Shown here in pieces: positions 23,426-36,390 of a stretch of DNA of 64,000 nucleotides; position 1 is the first letter of the stretch; each line of letters starts with the position of its first letter. Below the pieces are notes generated by a model. That model was not told the DNA's origin. It searched no databases and saw only the letters and a list, made by a program, of their open reading frames with translations. The DNA comes from Phocoena phocoena (lineage: Eukaryota > Chordata > Mammalia > Artiodactyla > Phocoenidae), in contig NC_089236.1 in NCBI RefSeq assembly GCF_963924675.1, positions 59,853,306 through 59,917,305 of the forward strand, written 5' to 3'. The translations under genes were made by a program, and so were the position numbers.

Positions 23426-26400
23426 TATTTAGTATATTATCAATTTATAATCTATACTATTTATACTTCATATATACTCTTAACTATACTATATACTCTA
23501 TATTCTATTGTACATATACATATTTTTCTGACAGTTGGAGGAGATATCTGTGATAAAGTTTCATGACTAAGTCTTCCCCTTATAATTCTCATTAATATCT
23601 TACTTCCTAAGCATGTGTGAAACTATGTGACGAAAGGACAATAAGTTAGTTATATTCACACAATCCATCTGTCTCTTATCCACTCTAAAGATGAGTCGAT
23701 TTTTTTTATCGTTAACAACTCAATTTACCCATTCACTTTTTAAAAGTAGCAATCAGCCCATATTCTTCTAAGCAGTTTTATTAAGATAAAGACTAAACTG
23801 CTGAAAAAAATGCAAGGGCTTAAAATAGATTGAAAGTTATCTCATGCACACGGAACAATTTAAAAGCCCAAAGAGCCTAGGTACGTGAGGCAGATTTGCT
23901 CTATGATTTTTTTTTTTCAGGGATTTGTTTTCTTCTCATTTCATGCTCCATCATTTACACAGATGTTGGCTTCCTCAGCATGGTTGACATTGTACTTCCA
24001 CCACATTGGGCATTTCAGCCTGCAAAAGGGAAGAGAGGAAGACCAGGGCAAGAAATCTCCTTTTAAACAAGCACCCTTCATTTCTGTTCATATTTCATTG
24101 GTGAGAACTTACCTGCAGAGCCATACCTGGCTGTAAGTGTGAGGATGAGAAGTCATTCATACCTATGCAGCCATGTGCCCAGAAAGTAAATAAAATCTTG
24201 TTTTGAAAGTAAAATATTGCCTGAGGTTTTTACTTTATTGTAATAAATTGCATAAATCAGTAAGAATAAGGCATTATTCATTCACATCATGGCTCTTTAC
24301 AACTATTTCCCCAGAGATACAGACTCAAGAGCCACATGTTCTGCTTTACAAGTTTTCAAAGATGACAGTTCACCAACTGTGATGACATAACAAGGGTCAC
24401 CAACTTTCCAACTTTACGGGTCCATACTGCCTGACCACTAACCCAAGGCCTCATATTTTAGGTTTATGTTGTAATTTCTGTTTTATCTTGATTAAAGTTT
24501 AGGCTGCAGTAGCAAGAAGTTCCCGAATGTAAGAACTATATTTTGTAGGCTCACCAGCAGCTAAATGTAGCCAGGAAGACTGGGGGAATGTATTTTGGGA
24601 TAACAACTGACACAGCATTTTAACTTTAAAAACTGAAATGCCACTATCACTCTAAAAAGCACTCAATAAAGGTCAATAATGGTCACCTAATGATTAAATT
24701 AAATGGTATCCCTTTGCTTAAATACCTTCCCCCAAATCCCCTTTTCATTCTTTCATTCCTCGTTCTTACAACACCTCAGCATCGGACAACAATCCTCATA
24801 GCTTGAACACCCATTCTCTTTTAGTTCATCAGAGGTTCAATTCTTTTAATGTTTCCTCTCTTTTTCATAATATCTTGCTCTCATTTTTGCAAGCTCTACA
24901 TCTCTTTGGTTGCCTACTTTTCTTATTGTATGCTTTACGGTCAATCTTTAATTTTAACTCTACTTCCTAGATTTCTCTGCAAAACTCTACTCTCAATTTC
25001 TAACTATGATTATATCTCCACATTAAATGTCCATTTATCTAGTTTATCAGTTAAAGAACACTGTCCACTCTTTTCTAGCTCAGGCTTGCCGTTGCTCATG
25101 GTATGTCCTTCTTTATTTTGCATAAAATCTTCTTTGTTTTGCTTTCTCTTTTTTTTGTCACCATTCAACACATTCTTCAATGTTTATGTCAAATGCTGAA
25201 AATAAAATACCCAAAGGAATTCTGTCTTATATAAAGATTTCATCCATTAAGCTTCCTTACAACTCTGTATCTTTTTATGGGACTCATTCTTTAACTACAG
25301 TTCTTGTCCCTATTCCTTGCTTCTAAGATCATCCTCCCACAAACTGTACTGTGGAATACTAGGATTTATCTGACATCACTTTGGGCACCTGCTATTTTGA
25401 GTTCCATGCACTTCTTCCCTGTTTCTGTCTCCATGGTAGGTGAGTCCATTCACAGCAGATACATTCAGAGCCCTCTCAACATGAGGCTGATATCTCTAAA
25501 AAGGCACCAGTGGAGATTTCGAAGTGGTCGGGCTCAATTATTTTTTATGTCCCTACAATTTTACTCTCCACAATAACAATGTATAAGTTTGTGATATGTA
25601 CAAGTTTTGAAGTGGTTAGCATAATTCAGAAAAATTCAATCATAGGAGAAAAACATTTTAAAACTGTTCTAAATTGCCTTTGTAGTCCATGAAAAATACA
25701 AATAGACTAAAACATTAACAATGAGTGTGTTGTCAAGCCCCAATTTCAAGACTTGTTTTTCTTTCCTCAGGATCTCCACCTTATACACAATTTATTTATT
25801 CTCTCCTAGGTGATGTCTCATTATTGGATTCATTTGTCTGTTTGTAAGCTTTTTTTTTTTCATTGTTTAATTCAAGGACTACATTTTCATTTACAAAATT
25901 TCCAGTTTTTTTATGTCTACTATTTTTATGTAATGCTTTTTTTTCTCACAGTTTCTAGTCCATTTTTACTTTGAACACTGTAAACATGCTCTCTTTCATA
26001 GTTCTCTATTATCTTTAGTTCTTTGTCAATTATTTAATATATATTTTGAAAGTTGTTTTCTGGTATTTAAGAGATCTGGAATGAAAAGACTTCTTATAAA
26101 ATATATTGTTTATGCCTTATAATTCATATGGGTTGCCTAAATTCATAACACTTTTAAAATTAATTTTTGACCTGGCGTTTCTAAAACTCATTGGTGATTT
26201 ATAGGCATCTTGCTTGCTTGCTTCATATCTAAGACATTGGGGTAAAAACCTATAGTCTCATTTCAAAGATAAGGCAGTATTCCCTCAATGTTGATTTAAT
26301 GCAAGATGCTCAGTTTCATTTCCCTGTAGCTGAATGTGATGGTCTATGGCGTGGCAATCTTTCTAACTGGGACTTATGTGTGTATCACCTTTTGATGCCC

Positions 26401-29400
26401 ACTGAAATGTCTAGTCTTAACTCCTACTTGCAGTTTTACTTTATCCTCTTTTAACTTGTAACTTAGAATTGATTTTATTTCTTTTGAGCTTAATTATATA
26501 TTCTTAACATAATAACTAGAATTTATATAATTTTCAATGTAGGGACCTACCTCCATTAGTTCAGTCCACCATGTTGGCAAGAGTCCTCTCAATCCTATCA
26601 GAGTGCATCCTTTTTCAAACATATGGCTACTTATCATGGTTCTCCTTTAAGGAGAAATCTATCCCTTACCCACATGGCTTTATCTTACCCCAGGCCCTAG
26701 ACCCCTACTCTCAGCAAATCTGAAATATACACTCAAGAATAACACATTAGGAGGTATAGTAGCACTAGCCAGGACTTGGCACTTCAGGAACCACAGAACA
26801 TTTTAGGATGGGTGAGGGTATTCCAAGTCCTGTCTTTTTAAAGACTTCTCTTTCAGTAAGACAGCTCAGGTGCTTTACAACATTTTTGGAGATTAGACAA
26901 CAATTAGATCAAATAACCACACACACAAACATTAGAGTACAAATACTTGACTTCAGATGCACTGCCATATAAAACCACAATAAGAGAGATATTTTATCTG
27001 CCCATAGCTCTTGCTATGGGAATATGATGCAACTTTATTATTAAGAAATGAGAAAGGTCAAAGTTCTTCTCTTTGTTTATTGATGTTTTTAGGCTATGTC
27101 ATTGGGCATAGGTGTCCTGAACTCATCTTTTTTTTTTTTTTTTTTTAACCTACCAATTGGTAACAAAAAGTTGGGATTTTCAAATTAACCACTTCATGTC
27201 ATTCTGGGTCAAACCAAAATCTAAGATCAAGTACCATCTTTCCATACAAAGATTTTGGATACTACAATGAAAACAGATACTATTAGTCAGTAGAGCTGGA
27301 GGAGGGAAATCAGCTTTTTTATTAACCCTGATCTTATATGTAAAAATGGTATATTTGTCTCAACCAAGCTACTAGATTATAAGCTTTAAAATGTAAAGAA
27401 AGTTTCCTAGACATTGTGTCTTCTAGATGTTAGGTGCTAATTTTTAAATCTGTTAATTAAATTTTAATTGTAGTAGTGTTAGCTTAGAGCCACATCAATT
27501 CCACAAGACTGAGAATTCAAGCCCCACAAAGGGTGTGTTTTAACATGAAAAGTTCAGAGACTTTCACAGGTAAAACCAGACACAGTCTCAATGTCTGTTT
27601 ATCTATTTGGTAAATATCTATAAGTTACATAGTTGATCTAAGAATGTATTACTTTTCCCACAATTTTATAAAGTCTAAAAGCTTATTATTAGCATATGTG
27701 ACTAACTTGCAATCTTTCTTTATCAGCATATGAAACAATTATATAAAAAGGAAAAAAGCTAATTTCCTGGATGTTTGTTTTTAACAAGCTGTGCTTTATT
27801 GTTGAAAAATATACTCCACTGGGTTCAAAACAAGCACTCATTTGATATTACTTTTTGTCTTGTACTTGTTTTGGTAAAAATCAATGAAAATTAATCATTT
27901 AGAGAGAAAAAGGCTTAACTCTTTATTGCAATAGAAATAATGATATTTAAGAAGAATAAATAGTTAATGTTAGTAATTCTTTAATGGTCCCATAATTGGT
28001 GATATTAAGTTTGGTCACTTGGTTAAGGTAGTGTTTGCCAGATATTTCCATTGTAAAATTAAGTTTTTGTTTTTTTGTCATTAATTAGTAATCTGTGAGG
28101 TGATAATTTTAGACTCTTTGTATATCCTAACATTTATAATCTAGAGATTGCTCATTAACTTATGGCTTTTGCCTAGTCATTTGCTACTACTTTAGTCATT
28201 AGTCATTTACTACTAAAATCAGCCTAATTGTTAACTACTGATTTTTCTATTTCTATCATTTCCTTTTAATCAGCATTCTTATCTAAGTAACAATTTTTCT
28301 CTCCCTCTTTTAATATTTTTAATATTAAATGTCAATATGTTGCTAAGTGATTTAGTGCAAAACTTGAGTGAACATAAGAATATAGGTCAAGCCTGTCGTG
28401 AGTTTATACCTTTAATTTTAAAATATATTTTTATCCAAAGGTCTTCATATAGTTTTCAGAAAGAATAATTTTAATTATCTTTGTAAAGATTACTCTAAAA
28501 AAGCATTTTTATATTAAATGTAATATAGTGACATTAATTTTCAAAAGACTATCTTTCAAATAAATCTAAAGGTAAAATTAGGAAAACTTGAAATTATTAC
28601 TTTGATCCAAACCATTAAAAGCAAGAATTGTTTCTTTCAAATTTCCATGGGGTAAATAAATGGCTGACATTTTTGACAAAGAGATGTAAAACAAACTTTG
28701 AGGAAGTACGAAATAAAAGAATTTCTCCACAGCAGATAAAAGCAAACAAATATAAGAAAAGGATGCTGTAATCTAAAGATTGATGCTACAGCAAGATTTT
28801 AACATGATGTAAAATTGTTATATAATATGAAATTTTAAAAAATATTGCCAGCATTGAATAAAAGAAAACATTCCAGTATAATTTCTTCATAAGCTAAAGG
28901 AATGTGTTTATTAGGTCCTAACAAGAAATGGCTGAGAAATAATTAAACTGATTGATATTTTAATTTACTAAAAGAAGCTAAGAATAAGATTAAACGTAAA
29001 AAGTACTTAGCGTTTTTTGTCAACTATATTTAAATTTTAAAAAGAACTTAGAAAACCTCAAAACATTATAGAAATGCAATATACAATTATTAATAATACC
29101 CGTATCATGATTCCTGTTTTTAAAACAACAGGCTTAAATAATTGAACAGAAGTACCCGTTATTTTTTCTAATATAAAAAATGTGAAGTTTTAAAAGGCTG
29201 TCTCACTACCATGAATTACAGAGAATCTCACAATTTGAATTATATATATTTAATCATTTTGAAAACTACTGAACACTCTGCCAAGTGATTGAATGTGTAA
29301 AATATAACTCATTTAACAAATATCTTTAACACTGGAGTGACTATGAAGACATTGGGAGAAACCAAATCCTACGCCTTGATGTCAAATGCACAAGAGAGTT

Positions 29401-30440
29401 CTGTCTTCACAAGATCATGGTTAAGTAAATATAGTAATTATAATATGTTCTTTCATGTTAAAGAGAGTTTTGATTTGTTCACAAAAGAGTTATATCCTGA
29501 TTGTGAACTTAAGCAGTTATTTTACAACGTTCCTCCCTTATGATGTCTGCTTATTTCAAGAATATCTAGCAGCTAACTGAATATTTATAAATCAGAAAGC
29601 TTAAACTTTCATGGAAATTCCACGAAATTTGAGATAAATGCAAATAGAAATCGACAAATACCTAAGAAGTTATTGGCATGAGTGTAGAATTTTCAAAACA
29701 ATAGTTAGAAAGAATACTGAGATAGCAATTGGTGACACTTCCTATTAAGGAGTGAAATAAATCCCTCAGCTGTACTAAAATTAGAAACTACCACTGAGTA
29801 TAACTTATTGAACCTGAACAACTACAATCAGACATATAGCTGAAAAAGAAAAGGTATGTTTGTTACGGGGGTCACAGCCTTCATGAATTAGACTTTTATT
29901 TTTCTTGGACTTAGTTGAATGCAACAAAATATGTTTAGCTATTTCCCTACACATTCCCATTCCAGTAAATTTTCAAGCAGCCTGTAATGTTCCGTCCCTT
30001 ACAATATTCACTGTGAGCACATTTATGGAGAGGATAGTCCTTTATATAGTAAGGGAGGTATTCATTTAGGAAATGCTAAGAGGCCTGACAGCGTGCCCTA
30101 TGAGTGATCTTGGTGTGCTCTCTGACTACTGCTATTCCATCAGCAGGGACATCACAAAGTGCTGGCATAGGTCACTTTGAGTTAGAGTTGAGGACTACTA
30201 CAGGCCTTTGTAATATTTTTAAAGTTTCGTGAATAAAGATAATAATATTTGTTCAGGTTTTTAACAAATACCTTTTTATCAGGTGAATGAACCTTTATGA
30301 TTTGCTGTTTGTTTCTGATTTTATTTTCATTCATGAATGAGTGCTGAATTTTTATCAAATATTTCAAAGCAACAACTAAGATTAACTTGTTATTTGCTAA
30401 AATATCTAAACACACTCTTATACTTTCTGATACTAAAGCC
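23426..30440. other. AT-rich DNA, no gene recognised
   Basis: About 7 kb in which I can name no gene, RNA or repeat with confidence. There are weak L1-like impressions near 25750-26300 on the antisense strand, a poly-T run at 27127-27147, and a possible splice-acceptor/donor-bounded open stretch at 23921-24132 discussed in the findings. The part from 27.4 to 30.4 kb is very AT-rich. Confidence 0.45.
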
Positions 30441-30479
30441 CTTTTTTTTATTGCTGGAACAGAACAAATTTAAATGTGA

Positions 30480-32160
30480 TATAGTTTATATACATATCTT
30501 GCAGGCTTCAATTTGATAACAGTGTATTCATGCTTTCTGCACTTATGTACATAAGTGAGTTTCTTCTACAATTTTCTTTTCTTGTATTTTTCCTGTGCAG
30601 TTTTATAATTAAGGTCACACAGGACTAATAAAATCTGTTGGGGAGTCCTTTTTTCTTTCCTATTCTCTTAAAAACTTTCATAAGATAAGGATTGTTTGTT
30701 TCCTGAAAGGCTTGTTAAGACATCTCCAAACCTACTTGAACCATAATTTTTTTTTTCTAAACCGTTTTATAGAAAAAAATTTTTTGGCCACTGATTCATA
30801 TTAATCATTATATATTTCATTAATATTAGTTGAAAATATATTTTCTAAAATATCATCTCTATTACTCTTTTTCAAATATATCATCATTAATGTTTTCACA
30901 AGTCTGAAGTTTTTAAACAGCTTCTACTAATTTAACTCTTCTATTTTAATGTTCATTTACCTTCTTTGTGCTTTTTTTTCATTTTTTCCCTAGTTTGTCC
31001 TAATGGATTGTCTTGTATTTTTACTCTGAAAGAATCAATTTTTGTTTTATTATCTGTATAGTTCTTTTCCCCATGATTTAATATGTGTTTTATTTATGTC
31101 TGATTGTTATAAATTTCTTTGTCCTACTTTTCTGTTTACTTTGCATATTTTTCCTATTTTCTTGAGTTAAAATTTTTTAATTAGCATAATTTCATCCTTA
31201 TTCTTTAATTCATACACCCTCCACTATAATTTGCCTCTGTCACCACTTTGACCACATCTCACAACTTGTAATATCTATTACTTTCATTTTTATTCAGTTC
31301 TAAATAGCATGCAATTTTCCATGTGATTTCCTGTTTACCACTTATCATTTAGAAATGTGCTTTATACTCTTCAACTGGATGTTTGCTGTTTTCTGGGTTT
31401 TTTTAAATTTTATATTGAATTGCATTGTGTTTTCCATGATATAAGTTTTTCGATTTTTAAAGCTTCCTTTGTCAATACATTATGACCAATTTTGAATATA
31501 TTCTATGTGCCCTTGGAAAGAATTTATTTCTTTATTATGTGTTCAAGGATTAACATCCATCTATTAGATTGGATAGGTTAGCTGCATTGTCAAATCCTCA
31601 ATATCCTTCCTAATATTTTATTAACTTTCTATTTTTAGTTTTTGTGGGATTTTACTTTAAATATTTTAACACTATGTTGTTATATCCTTATACATTAATG
31701 ACTTTACCTATCTTTGGTGAATTGTTGAGGTTGTAGTTATGCTATTTATATAACATCCTTAGGATGAGCGTCATTACATTTTGACTGTAATTAATATTGT
31801 TAGATTAATGTTTTCTCTCTTTCACTCTCTTGTTTCTTTCTCTGATATATCTGTATATTGAGCTTTTAGGCTCCTATATTTTATGTATCTCTCTGAATAG
31901 TAGATGGTATTTTAAAATCAAATCTGATATTCTTTGCTAGTAAGATAATCACATTCCATTTTAATAATAATGATCATATTTGGATTATTTCTGCTCTCTA
32001 TGGGTTTCTATTTGTTATATTATTTTAATTTTCTCCTTTCCTTTTTCTTATTGAAATGATGAATATGTCTTTAAATTTTCCCTTGCTAGTTTTGAGTCTA
32101 ACAATCAAACATATTTAAAGTGTAAGTTTTTTACATTAATTGATATATATTTAACTGCCT
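30480..32160 (-). mobile_element. L1M LINE, old ORF2, antisense
   Basis: The plus strand reads as a decayed reverse complement of L1 ORF2. It has 'aggattgtttgtttcctgaa' with 'ggcttgttaagac', then 'ccatgtgatttcctgtttac', 'attctatgtgcccttggaaa' and 'attagattggataggttagc' with 'tgtcaaatcctcaatatcct'. Further blocks at 31700-32060 include 'aatctgatattctttgct'. In order these match the region running from the middle to the N-terminal part of ORF2 in old L1M. The copy is long dead. The left boundary is uncertain. Confidence 0.68.
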
Positions 32161-32324
32161 CATAAATCAAACCTACACCTGAACAGAAGATACAGAACAC
32201 TTCCTTCCATCTCACTTGTTATGATTCCCTTAAATTAAGACATTTATTTTGTTCAGTTTTTATTCTTAGAAATAAAATGACATATCAGTAAGTCAATAGA
32301 CAGATGATATACAATGGATAGGTA

Positions 32325-32815
32325 ATTAGGGTTCTCTGGAGAAAGAGAATCAATAGAATAAATATAAGTATAAATAGATTCATTATAAGGAATTGGCTCA
32401 TACTATTATGGAGGCTAAGAAGTCCTAAAATCTGCAGTCAGCAAGCTGGAGACTCAGGAGAGCGCACGGTACTGTTACTGTCTGAGTTCAGAGGCACGAG
32501 AACACGGAGAGTTGATATTGTTGTTCCAGGCTGACTCCAAGGCCTGAGCCAGGAAAGCTGGTGTCCTAACTTAAAGATAGTCAGGCAGAGAGAGTGAATT
32601 CTTCCTTATTCCTTCTTTTGTTCTATTCAGGCCTTCAATAGATTAGATGAGGCCCACCCACATTGCAGAAGGCAATCTGCTTTACTCAGTCTACAGATTC
32701 ATGTATTAATCTCATCCAGAAACACCCTCATAGACACACCTGGAATAATGTTTAACCAAATATCTGAGTATCCTATGGTCCATTCAAGTGGACACATAGA
32801 ATTAACCACAATAGA
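32325..32815 (-). mobile_element. Solo LTR-like element, antisense
   Basis: Both ends match a well-known eutherian LTR-like repeat. On the plus strand it opens 'attagggttctctggagaaa' and 'aaggaattggctcatac', then 'ttctattcaggccttcaata', 'gaggcccacccacattgcag', 'ctgctttactcagtctac' and 'acaccctcatagacacacct', and closes 'acacatagaattaaccac'. The complement opens 'tgtggttaattctatgtgtc', so the element is antisense. It is a non-coding endogenous-retrovirus-type remnant with no internal genes. I cannot name the exact subfamily. It separates two parts of an antisense L1M. Confidence 0.7.
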
Positions 32816-32819
32816 TGGA

Positions 32820-33485
32820 GAGATGGATAGATAGATTCACTTACTGATGTATTTCACCACTTTGACTCCTATCTTCCTTTTTCCATCTAACTCTATCACT
32901 CTGTGCTCTTCTCCTTGTCCCTGAAGTAAGTGTTTTGGTGATTATTCCATTGTGGATCCATAGGTATTAATACTCTCCTTAGATTTTATATCTTAAAAAG
33001 TCTTTGCTTTTCATATGTGAATGAAATTTAACTGCATACAGAATTCTCAGAATATGTTTACTTTGCCTCAGTGCTTTGGAGACATTCCCCTCCCCATTCT
33101 GACACCTCTTGCTGAGAATAAGTCCATTGGGTGGAATCATGCTGCCATTAGATGTGCTCCCTTTTTCCTCCAGGAATCATAAGGGATTTTCTCCTTGCCT
33201 TTCTCATTCTGCCATTTCTCAATGATAATCTAGGTTAAAATGTCCTTAATACGTTCTTCATGTTTGTTAATTCTTCTCTTATAATTTTTTTCTTCTAATA
33301 CTTGTTGTGAGCTGAATCTCCTCTGAATGCCTCAATACAAATTTTGTCTTTGGCTTTATCCAATCTAGAGATTCCTGTGTTTTGAATTGTTCTATATCGC
33401 TGTCTTTTATTTTGATTTCCAGAAATTCTAATTTGTTTCTTACTACATTCATCTAGAGACTTGTCATATTCTAAAGATTTGCTAC
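32820..33485 (-). mobile_element. L1M-like LINE, antisense continuation
   Basis: After the LTR-like insertion the L1-like sequence appears to resume with 'aactgcatacagaattctca', 'cagtgctttggagacattcc', 'tctgacacctcttgctgaga' and 'gggattttctccttgccttt'. These are the usual blocks upstream in L1 ORF2, read in reverse. Similarity is weak after about 33300. No frame survives. Confidence 0.5.
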
Positions 33486-33489
33486 GGAA

Positions 33490-33630
33490 AGTGTGGTTCT
33501 CCAATGACCAGTGTCAGTATCACCTGGAAGCTTGTAAGAAATGCATAATCCCAGACCCCAATCTAGATTTACTGGCTCAGCTTCTACATTTTAACAAGAT
33601 CTCTCAGTAATTCTTGTATCTGCTGGACTT
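33490..33630 (+). mobile_element. MER5-like hAT fragment
   Basis: The start 'gtggttctccaatgacc', then 'tcagtatcacctggaagctt', 'gtaagaaatgcataatccca', 'ccaatctagatttactgg' and 'ttttaacaagatctctcagt' follow MER5A/B. It is a non-autonomous DNA transposon with no coding content. Confidence 0.72.
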
Positions 33631-33929
33631 TGAATATCTCAGAATTTCATAGGCATATTAATGTTAAAGTCACCTTAATATTATTCTCTAATTTGCTTTT
33701 ATCAGAAATGAATTCATTTCTTAATAATAAGGCTATTGATTGTCTCTTCTAGTGCTAGATTTCAACTTGGACTTTGGATACTTATTTTTCAAATCCAACT
33801 TGAGGGTTAGGGTCTTTCAAAAAATTATTTCTTGCCTGTGTTCACCCATTAGAGTCGTCATCTTCATGCTGTCTACAACCTATGATAAATATAATAACAA
33901 CAATAATAATAACACAATAATCCATTTTA

Positions 33930-34630
33930 ATGAATATTTGAACACCTACCATGTGAAGACATTGTTTGAGGTGTGGGAGCACATTATTTTTGTAAGAAGA
34001 AATTAGCACTAAAAAATTAAACATACATATCGAATTTTAGTAAACGTTGTCATGAGCTGTAAATTAATACCATGAAGGAGAAAATAATTAGTTGAGATGG
34101 AGAGATGCATAGAAAACTTTATTTAGGTAGGGAGGTCAAGGAAGTCTATGAAGAGGAAGATGGGAAGGATGACTGGGCTATCTGAAGGGATGGAAGGAAG
34201 GGGAAAATTTTGCTGGCACTGGGAACTGCATATAGGAAAGAGCATGCATGAGCCAGGAGATGACCTCAGAGTCTGAAGAGTCTGCAGCAGAGTAAGAAGA
34301 AGGGAAGTGGCTCAGCAAGAAGATGGAGAAATGGGCAGAGGACAGATCAGGTAGGCCAAGGCAAAGGAATTTAGATTTTGTAATACTGCAATACAAAGCC
34401 ATTGAAATGTTTAAGCAAGGGAGTTAAACATGACCTTAATTATGCTCTGAGAAATCAGGTTTCCTGTTTTCTGGAGACCAAATAAGGGCAGAGAAAGCAT
34501 AGGAGTGGTACACCAAAGAGGAAGCTGGTGTAATTATTTGAGACCAATGGTTGGTTTGGACTAAGGTGATATCAAGAGTTGAAGGTGAAAAGACAGATTT
34601 GAGTACTATCTTGAAGATATAATTGGTAAG
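33930..34630 (-). mobile_element. L2 LINE, 3' region, antisense
   Basis: The plus strand is the reverse of an L2: 'gaacacctaccatgtgaaga' at the 3' end, then 'taggtagggaggtcaaggaa', 'gagcatgcatgagccagg', 'gatcaggtaggccaaggcaa' and 'agccattgaaatgtttaagc'. These are decayed forms of L2 antisense blocks such as 'gcaccta...gtgccag' and 'agccattggagggttttgag'. It is ancient and non-coding. Confidence 0.6.
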
Positions 34631-34869
34631 ACAGTACTCATATTTTTACAAAGCTGAACTCAGTGGTGTGCAGTGTATGAAAAACTTATTCCTTTTTCAC
34701 CCCTCACTTTAAATAATCTCTGTCAGATCTTACCTTCTTGCCCCTAGGTTAGTATATTTAGATGCAAAATCACTCTTGGTTACTTCCACGTATTAGAAAA
34801 CTTATTTTCAAGTATATATTTGTTAAGCCTACCTAAGATTAGTATCAAAATTTTGACTTGTTATCCAAT
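34631..34869. other. Unassigned spacer
   Basis: Nothing could be recognised between the L2 remnant and the less AT-rich segment that follows. Confidence 0.35.
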
Positions 34870-35640
34870 TTAAGCATGTCCCCTTCTCTGGCTCTGGCTC
34901 TGGCTCTGGTCTGGCCTGAGGAATCTGCAGGGCAGGGAGAAATAGTGCCCTGTGGCTTCCTGTCCTCCAGGGCTTCTCCCTAGTTGACTGTGCTGCCCTC
35001 TGGCTCCTCCATCTAGGAAATGGCAGGGAGGTGAGACAGCAGGGCAGGGAAGGTACGGCGTGACTGGTGTTTTGTAATCTAGCTTTGATGTCTTCTGCAT
35101 GCCAAATACATTCATATGTTATTTTTATTCTTTCATGGGGTACATTGTAGCTTTTTGGAGGCAAACTTCCTCTGTCGTGGAGCACCCCCAAACTGCCATT
35201 TCCTTGCAAACGTGTTGTCCTTTCAAGTTAGCCAGAGACACAGCTTTTGTTTCTTCTCTAGAGCACAGAAACCCAGCACAGCCTCCCCTTCACAACATGG
35301 TCCCGCTGCTCTGCAATTGTAGATGAGTCCAGCCAAGCCAGTCTAGCACCTGGAGACTTTTCTAGGCAAAAGAAGACACAAGTCTGTGTTTGTCTTGATT
35401 AAACTCTTCAGAGGGACAGACCGTATGCTCACAAAACCCATCTCAGCACATCTCTCTTCTCTAGCAACTTAGAAGAGCCAGGATTTGCCAGCTAAGAAAG
35501 CATCCAGCTGGAGGGAGATGTCAGTCTTGTCTCCTTGTAACCACCCCTTCCTGTCTCATCAGATCTCTTGAGACTCCCTGAGCTAGCCTTGATAGAAGGG
35601 AAAATCCTCAGCCTCATAGAAAGCAAAGGGAGGTAAAAAA
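34870..35640. other. Less AT-rich unassigned segment
   Basis: This segment has higher G+C and higher sequence complexity than the tens of kilobases around it, and I recognise no repeat family. It carries overlapping open frames on both strands of 66-126 codons, none with a visible domain or signal peptide. It starts with a CTCTGG repeat and ends just before an antisense SINE. It could be a regulatory element, an exon of a non-coding RNA or a decayed retrocopy; nothing in the sequence decides between these. Confidence 0.4.
34882..34913 (+). repeat. CTCTGG hexanucleotide repeat
   Basis: About four tandem 'ctctgg' units run here, followed by 'tctggcctg'. The antisense frame across it gives an alternating Pro-Glu or Ser-Gln repeat, which is the source of the unusual peptides there and not evidence for a protein. 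Confidence 0.85.
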
Positions 35641-35700
35641 GAGAAGACTCTGACAAAACTTTGTTAAGTCACAGACATACACCTCTCTATCCACTGTCTT

Positions 35701-35996
35701 TTTTTTTAATATATAAATTTATTTGTTTAATTTGGGCTGTGTTGGGTCTTCGTTGCTGGGCGCGGACTTTCTCTAGTTGTGGCGAGCAGGGGCTACTCTT
35801 TGCTGCAGTGCGTGGGTTTCACATTGTGGTGGCTTCTTTTGTTGTAGAGCACAGGGTCTAGGCATGCAGGCTCAGTAGTTGTAGCGCACGGGCTTAGTTG
35901 CTCCGCAGTATGTGGGATCTTCCCGGACCAGGGCTCAAACCCATGTCCCCTACATTGGCAGGTGGATTCCTAACCACTGTGCAACCAGAGAAGTCC
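35701..35996 (-). mobile_element. CHR-family SINE, long form, antisense
   Basis: Reverse complement of the long SINE form. On the plus strand it reads 'gggctgtgttgggtcttcgt', 'tctctagttgtggcgagcag', 'gtagagcacagggtctaggc' and 'ccgcagtatgtgggatcttc', ending 'accagagaagtccc'. A target duplication, 'ctatccactgtct' at 35687-35699 and 'ctatccgctaagtct' at 35997-36011, brackets it with small differences, so it is older than the 200-bp copies. Confidence 0.9.
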
Positions 35997-36224
35997 CTAT
36001 CCGCTAAGTCTTTACTCTTCTCCATATAAATGTAGAAGTAGGTGGTGAGCAAATGATGGCAAGTCTAGTTTTTGGATATCTTTTAGTAAATACTGAATGA
36101 TTTTTTTCCAACACCTTTTTTTTTTAAGTTTTCTTTTTGTTTTTTTAAACAATGTTTGTCCCTTAGCACCTCTCTTCTCAGTTTGGAGACCCAATACAGT
36201 CATCAGAAGTAGCCAAAAAACCTC

Positions 36225-36390
36225 TTTAGTATTATCATTTAGTCCTCAAAATAACTCTACAATTTAGTTTATTTTTCCTATTTTTCAGAAGGGGAAAATA
36301 ACATACAGGAAATGTGAGTAACTTATGCATGTTTACATACCTAATATGTAGTAAGCAAGGATAAAACCAGACTCCTCGGTTTTTCTGACA
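36225..36390 (-). mobile_element. MIR SINE, antisense
   Basis: The plus strand follows the MIR reverse complement: 'ttagtcctcaaaataactct', 'cctatttttcagaaggggaa', 'gtgagtaacttatgcatg' and 'aaaaccagactcctcgg'. It is divergent and non-coding. Confidence 0.65.
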
